Shown here: one piece after another, positions 6,359-9,538 of the stretch
Numbering within the stretch: the first letter of the stretch is position 1
How the letters are laid out: each line of letters opens with the position of its first letter
Source of the DNA: JALORV01 sp035429805
Lineage (GTDB): Bacteria; Pseudomonadota; Gammaproteobacteria; Burkholderiales; Burkholderiaceae_F
Direction: 5' to 3'
Length of the DNA stretch: 9,538 nucleotides
Assembly (NCBI GenBank): GCA_035429805.1
Contig: DAOMFL010000114.1
Span: 1-9,538 of the forward strand
Notes under the pieces: generated by a model
Databases searched by the model: none
The model's input: the letters and a program-made list of their open reading frames with translations, nothing else
Told to the model about the DNA's origin: nothing
Position numbers and translations under genes: made by a program

Positions 6359-7575
6359 GAGCGGTAGTCGGCGTTGATCGAAACGTAGTCGTGCGAGAAA
6401 TCCGTGGTCCAGACGCGGGTCGACGACGCTCCGCGGCCGAGCTTGAGGTGCACGAGGATCTCGGCTTTCTTCATCACACGCTGCCCGTCCGCTTCCTGGT
6501 AGTCAGGATGGCGGCCGCCATTGCGCACGACCCACACTTCGTCGAGCAGAAGTTGAACCCGCGCCGGGTCGAGGTCCGCGACGCCGGCGTTGCCCGCCGC
6601 GGCGAGGATCCTTCCCAGGTTCGGGTCGGATGCGAAGAACGCGGTCTTGACCAGCGGCGAGTGCGCCACGGCGTAAGCCACCTGCCTCGCCTCAGGAACG
6701 GTGCGGGCTTCGTCGACGCGGACCTCGATGAACTTCGTCGCGCCTTCGCCGTCGCGGACGATCGCCTGTGCGAGCCACCGTGCAACATCGGCGAGCGCAT
6801 CGCGCAGCTGCCCGCAGCGAGGATCGTCGGCCGACAGCTTCATCGGCCCGGCGCCGCTGGCAATGACGACGAAGGAGTCGTTGGTCGACGTATCACCATC
6901 GACCGTGATGCGGTTGAACGACTGCTCCGCCGCGTGCTCCGTCAGCGACTGCAGGACCGCGCGCGGCACGCTGCAGTCCATCGCGATGAAACCGAGCATC
7001 GTCGCCATGTCTGGCCGGATCATCCCGGCTCCCTTCGCAATGCCGGTGATGGTGACCGCGTGTTCGCCAAAGGAGACGCGCCGCGACAGCGCCTTCGGCA
7101 CCGTGTCGGTCGTCATGATCGCTTCGGCGGCTTCGTACCAGCGGCCTGGTTCCAGCCGGGCCGCTGCGGCCGGCAGTCCGGCAACCAGTCGATCCAACGG
7201 CAGCGGCTCCATGATGACGCCGGTGGAAAACGGCAGCACCGACCGCGGTGAACAGCCAAGGACCCGCGCAGCCGCCTCGCACGTGGCGCGCGCCGCGGCA
7301 AGTCCGGCTTCCCCGGTGCCGGCGTTGGCGTTGCCGGTGTTCACCACCAGCGCGCGGATCGGTCCTGCCTGCAGGTGATCGCGGCAGACCTGCACCGGCG
7401 CCGCGGCGAAACGGTTCTGCGTGAACACTCCGGCCGCAGTGGCGCCCTCGGCGACCCGGATGACGAGCAGGTCCTTCCTGCCGGGCTTGCGGATTCCCGC
7501 CTCGGCCCAGCCGAGTTCAACGCCCGCGACAGGCAGCAGATCTTCGCGGCAGGGTGGCAGCAGATTGACGGGCAT
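6355..7575 (-). CDS. argJ: Glutamate N-acetyltransferase / amino-acid N-acetyltransferase ArgJ
   Basis: ArgJ transfers the acetyl group from N-acetylornithine to glutamate, the recycling step of arginine synthesis; some members also use acetyl-CoA. The 406-residue precursor has the normal length. Key elements are FTQNRFAAAPV (residues 51-61), the oxyanion-hole region STGVIM (117-122), TTDT (155-158), the KGAGMIRPDM segment and the self-cleavage site A191-T192-M-L, where T192 becomes the nucleophile of the beta chain. It ends in the hallmark DFSHDYVSINADYRS. The start MPVNL agrees with other ArgJ proteins, although no Shine-Dalgarno sequence stands before it. It lies 152 nt after secA. Presence of ArgJ implies a cyclic acetyl pathway; whether the enzyme is mono- or bifunctional cannot be read from the sequence. 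Confidence 0.97.
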   Translation of the reverse strand: MPVNLLPPCREDLLPVAGVELGWAEAGIRKPGRKDLLVIRVAEGATAAGVFTQNRFAAAPVQVCRDHLQAGPIRALVVNTGNANAGTGEAGLAAARATCEAAARVLGCSPRSVLPFSTGVIMEPLPLDRLVAGLPAAAARLEPGRWYEAAEAIMTTDTVPKALSRRVSFGEHAVTITGIAKGAGMIRPDMATMLGFIAMDCSVPRAVLQSLTEHAAEQSFNRITVDGDTSTNDSFVVIASGAGPMKLSADDPRCGQLRDALADVARWLAQAIVRDGEGATKFIEVRVDEARTVPEARQVAYAVAHSPLVKTAFFASDPNLGRILAAAGNAGVADLDPARVQLLLDEVWVVRNGGRHPDYQEADGQRVMKKAEILVHLKLGRGASSTRVWTTDFSHDYVSINADYRS

Positions 7576-7674
7576 CGCGATGGCGGACCGGCGGGAAAGG
7601 CATGACGTTACCGCATGCGAGATGCCGGTCGCCGCACAGGGCTGAGGGGGACGGCCCAGGACGCGGCGCAGCTC

Positions 7675-7680
7675 CCTCCT
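7675..7680 (-). promoter_or_regulatory. Orphan AGGAGG in the secA-argJ gap
   Basis: Read on the minus strand this is a perfect anti-Shine-Dalgarno complement, 99 nt before the argJ ATG and with no ATG, GTG or TTG at working distance. A CTG follows after 3 nt at 7671-7669 and is in frame with argJ, with no stop codon between. ArgJ homologues normally begin at the annotated ATG, so the role of this site is unknown. It may be chance. Confidence 0.3.
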
Positions 7681-7682
7681 GC

Positions 7683-7727
7683 GTACCTAACGGGCCGTGC
7701 GCACAGCGCGCACGGAAGGCCCGGTAC

Positions 7728-7730
<3 letters not shown>
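7683..7730. repeat. 7-bp direct repeats flanking a palindrome after secA
   Basis: GTACCTA occurs at 7683-7689 and again at 7724-7730, directly bracketing the hairpin at 7691-7723. The right copy contains the secA stop codon. The repeat is exact but short. It may be a remnant of a local duplication or of a small inserted palindrome, or coincidence. Confidence 0.4.
7691..7723 (-). terminator. Hairpin downstream of secA, possible terminator or processing site
   Basis: An 8-bp perfect stem, CCGTGCGC (7695-7702) with GCGCACGG (7708-7715), encloses a 5-nt loop. CGGG (7691-7694) can pair with CCCG (7720-7723) beyond a 4-nt bulge to lengthen it. It begins 4 nt after the secA stop. On the minus strand it is followed only by TTAGG, with no run of T, so it is not a classical intrinsic terminator; partial termination or protection of the secA 3' end is equally possible. 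The remainder of the secA-argJ gap (7576-7682) shows no gene and no clear sigma-70 promoter. Confidence 0.4.

Positions 7731-9538
<1,808 letters not shown>

Overview
The window is GC-rich (by eye low-to-mid 60s % G+C) and almost wall-to-wall coding. The protein sequences and the gene order secA, argJ, ATPase, Nudix/ThiE-like gene facing yacG, zapD, coaE, pilD, pilC, pilB are those I associate with Betaproteobacteria. ZapD, YacG and the type IV pilus PilBCD set are proteobacterial. I cannot place it to genus; a Rhodocyclales or Burkholderiales relative is a guess.

Layout. Nucleotides 1-4494 are a plus-strand, tightly packed series: the 3' part of pilB (pilus extension ATPase), pilC (inner-membrane platform), pilD (prepilin peptidase/methyltransferase), coaE (last step of coenzyme A synthesis), zapD (FtsZ-bundling division factor) and yacG (zinc-binding DNA gyrase inhibitor). 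Nucleotides 4491-9538 are a minus-strand series, read right to left: the 3' two thirds of secA (protein-export motor), a 152-nt gap, argJ (ornithine/glutamate acetyltransferase), a DUF815-type AAA+ ATPase of unknown function, and a fused Nudix hydrolase/ThiE-like protein. The two series converge tail to tail and their stop codons overlap (TTAG at 4491-4494).

How the genes work together. PilB, PilC and PilD form the core assembly machinery of type IV pili: PilD processes prepilins, PilC anchors the assembly in the inner membrane and PilB powers extension. The genes behind them (coaE, zapD, yacG) are housekeeping genes that appear to share the transcript. On the other strand argJ, the ATPase and the Nudix/ThiE-like gene are joined by ATGA and TGATG overlaps and are very probably translationally coupled, although no common pathway is evident.

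The window is mostly an ordinary core-genome block; I see no mobile element, CRISPR array, RNA gene or defence system. The points worth a second look are small: a 10-bp perfect hairpin between a strong Shine-Dalgarno sequence and the pilD GTG start; non-canonical active-site positions in both halves of the Nudix/ThiE-like fusion; the uncharacterised ATPase locked between argJ and that fusion; a hairpin flanked by 7-bp direct repeats after secA; and an orphan AGGAGG in the secA-argJ gap.
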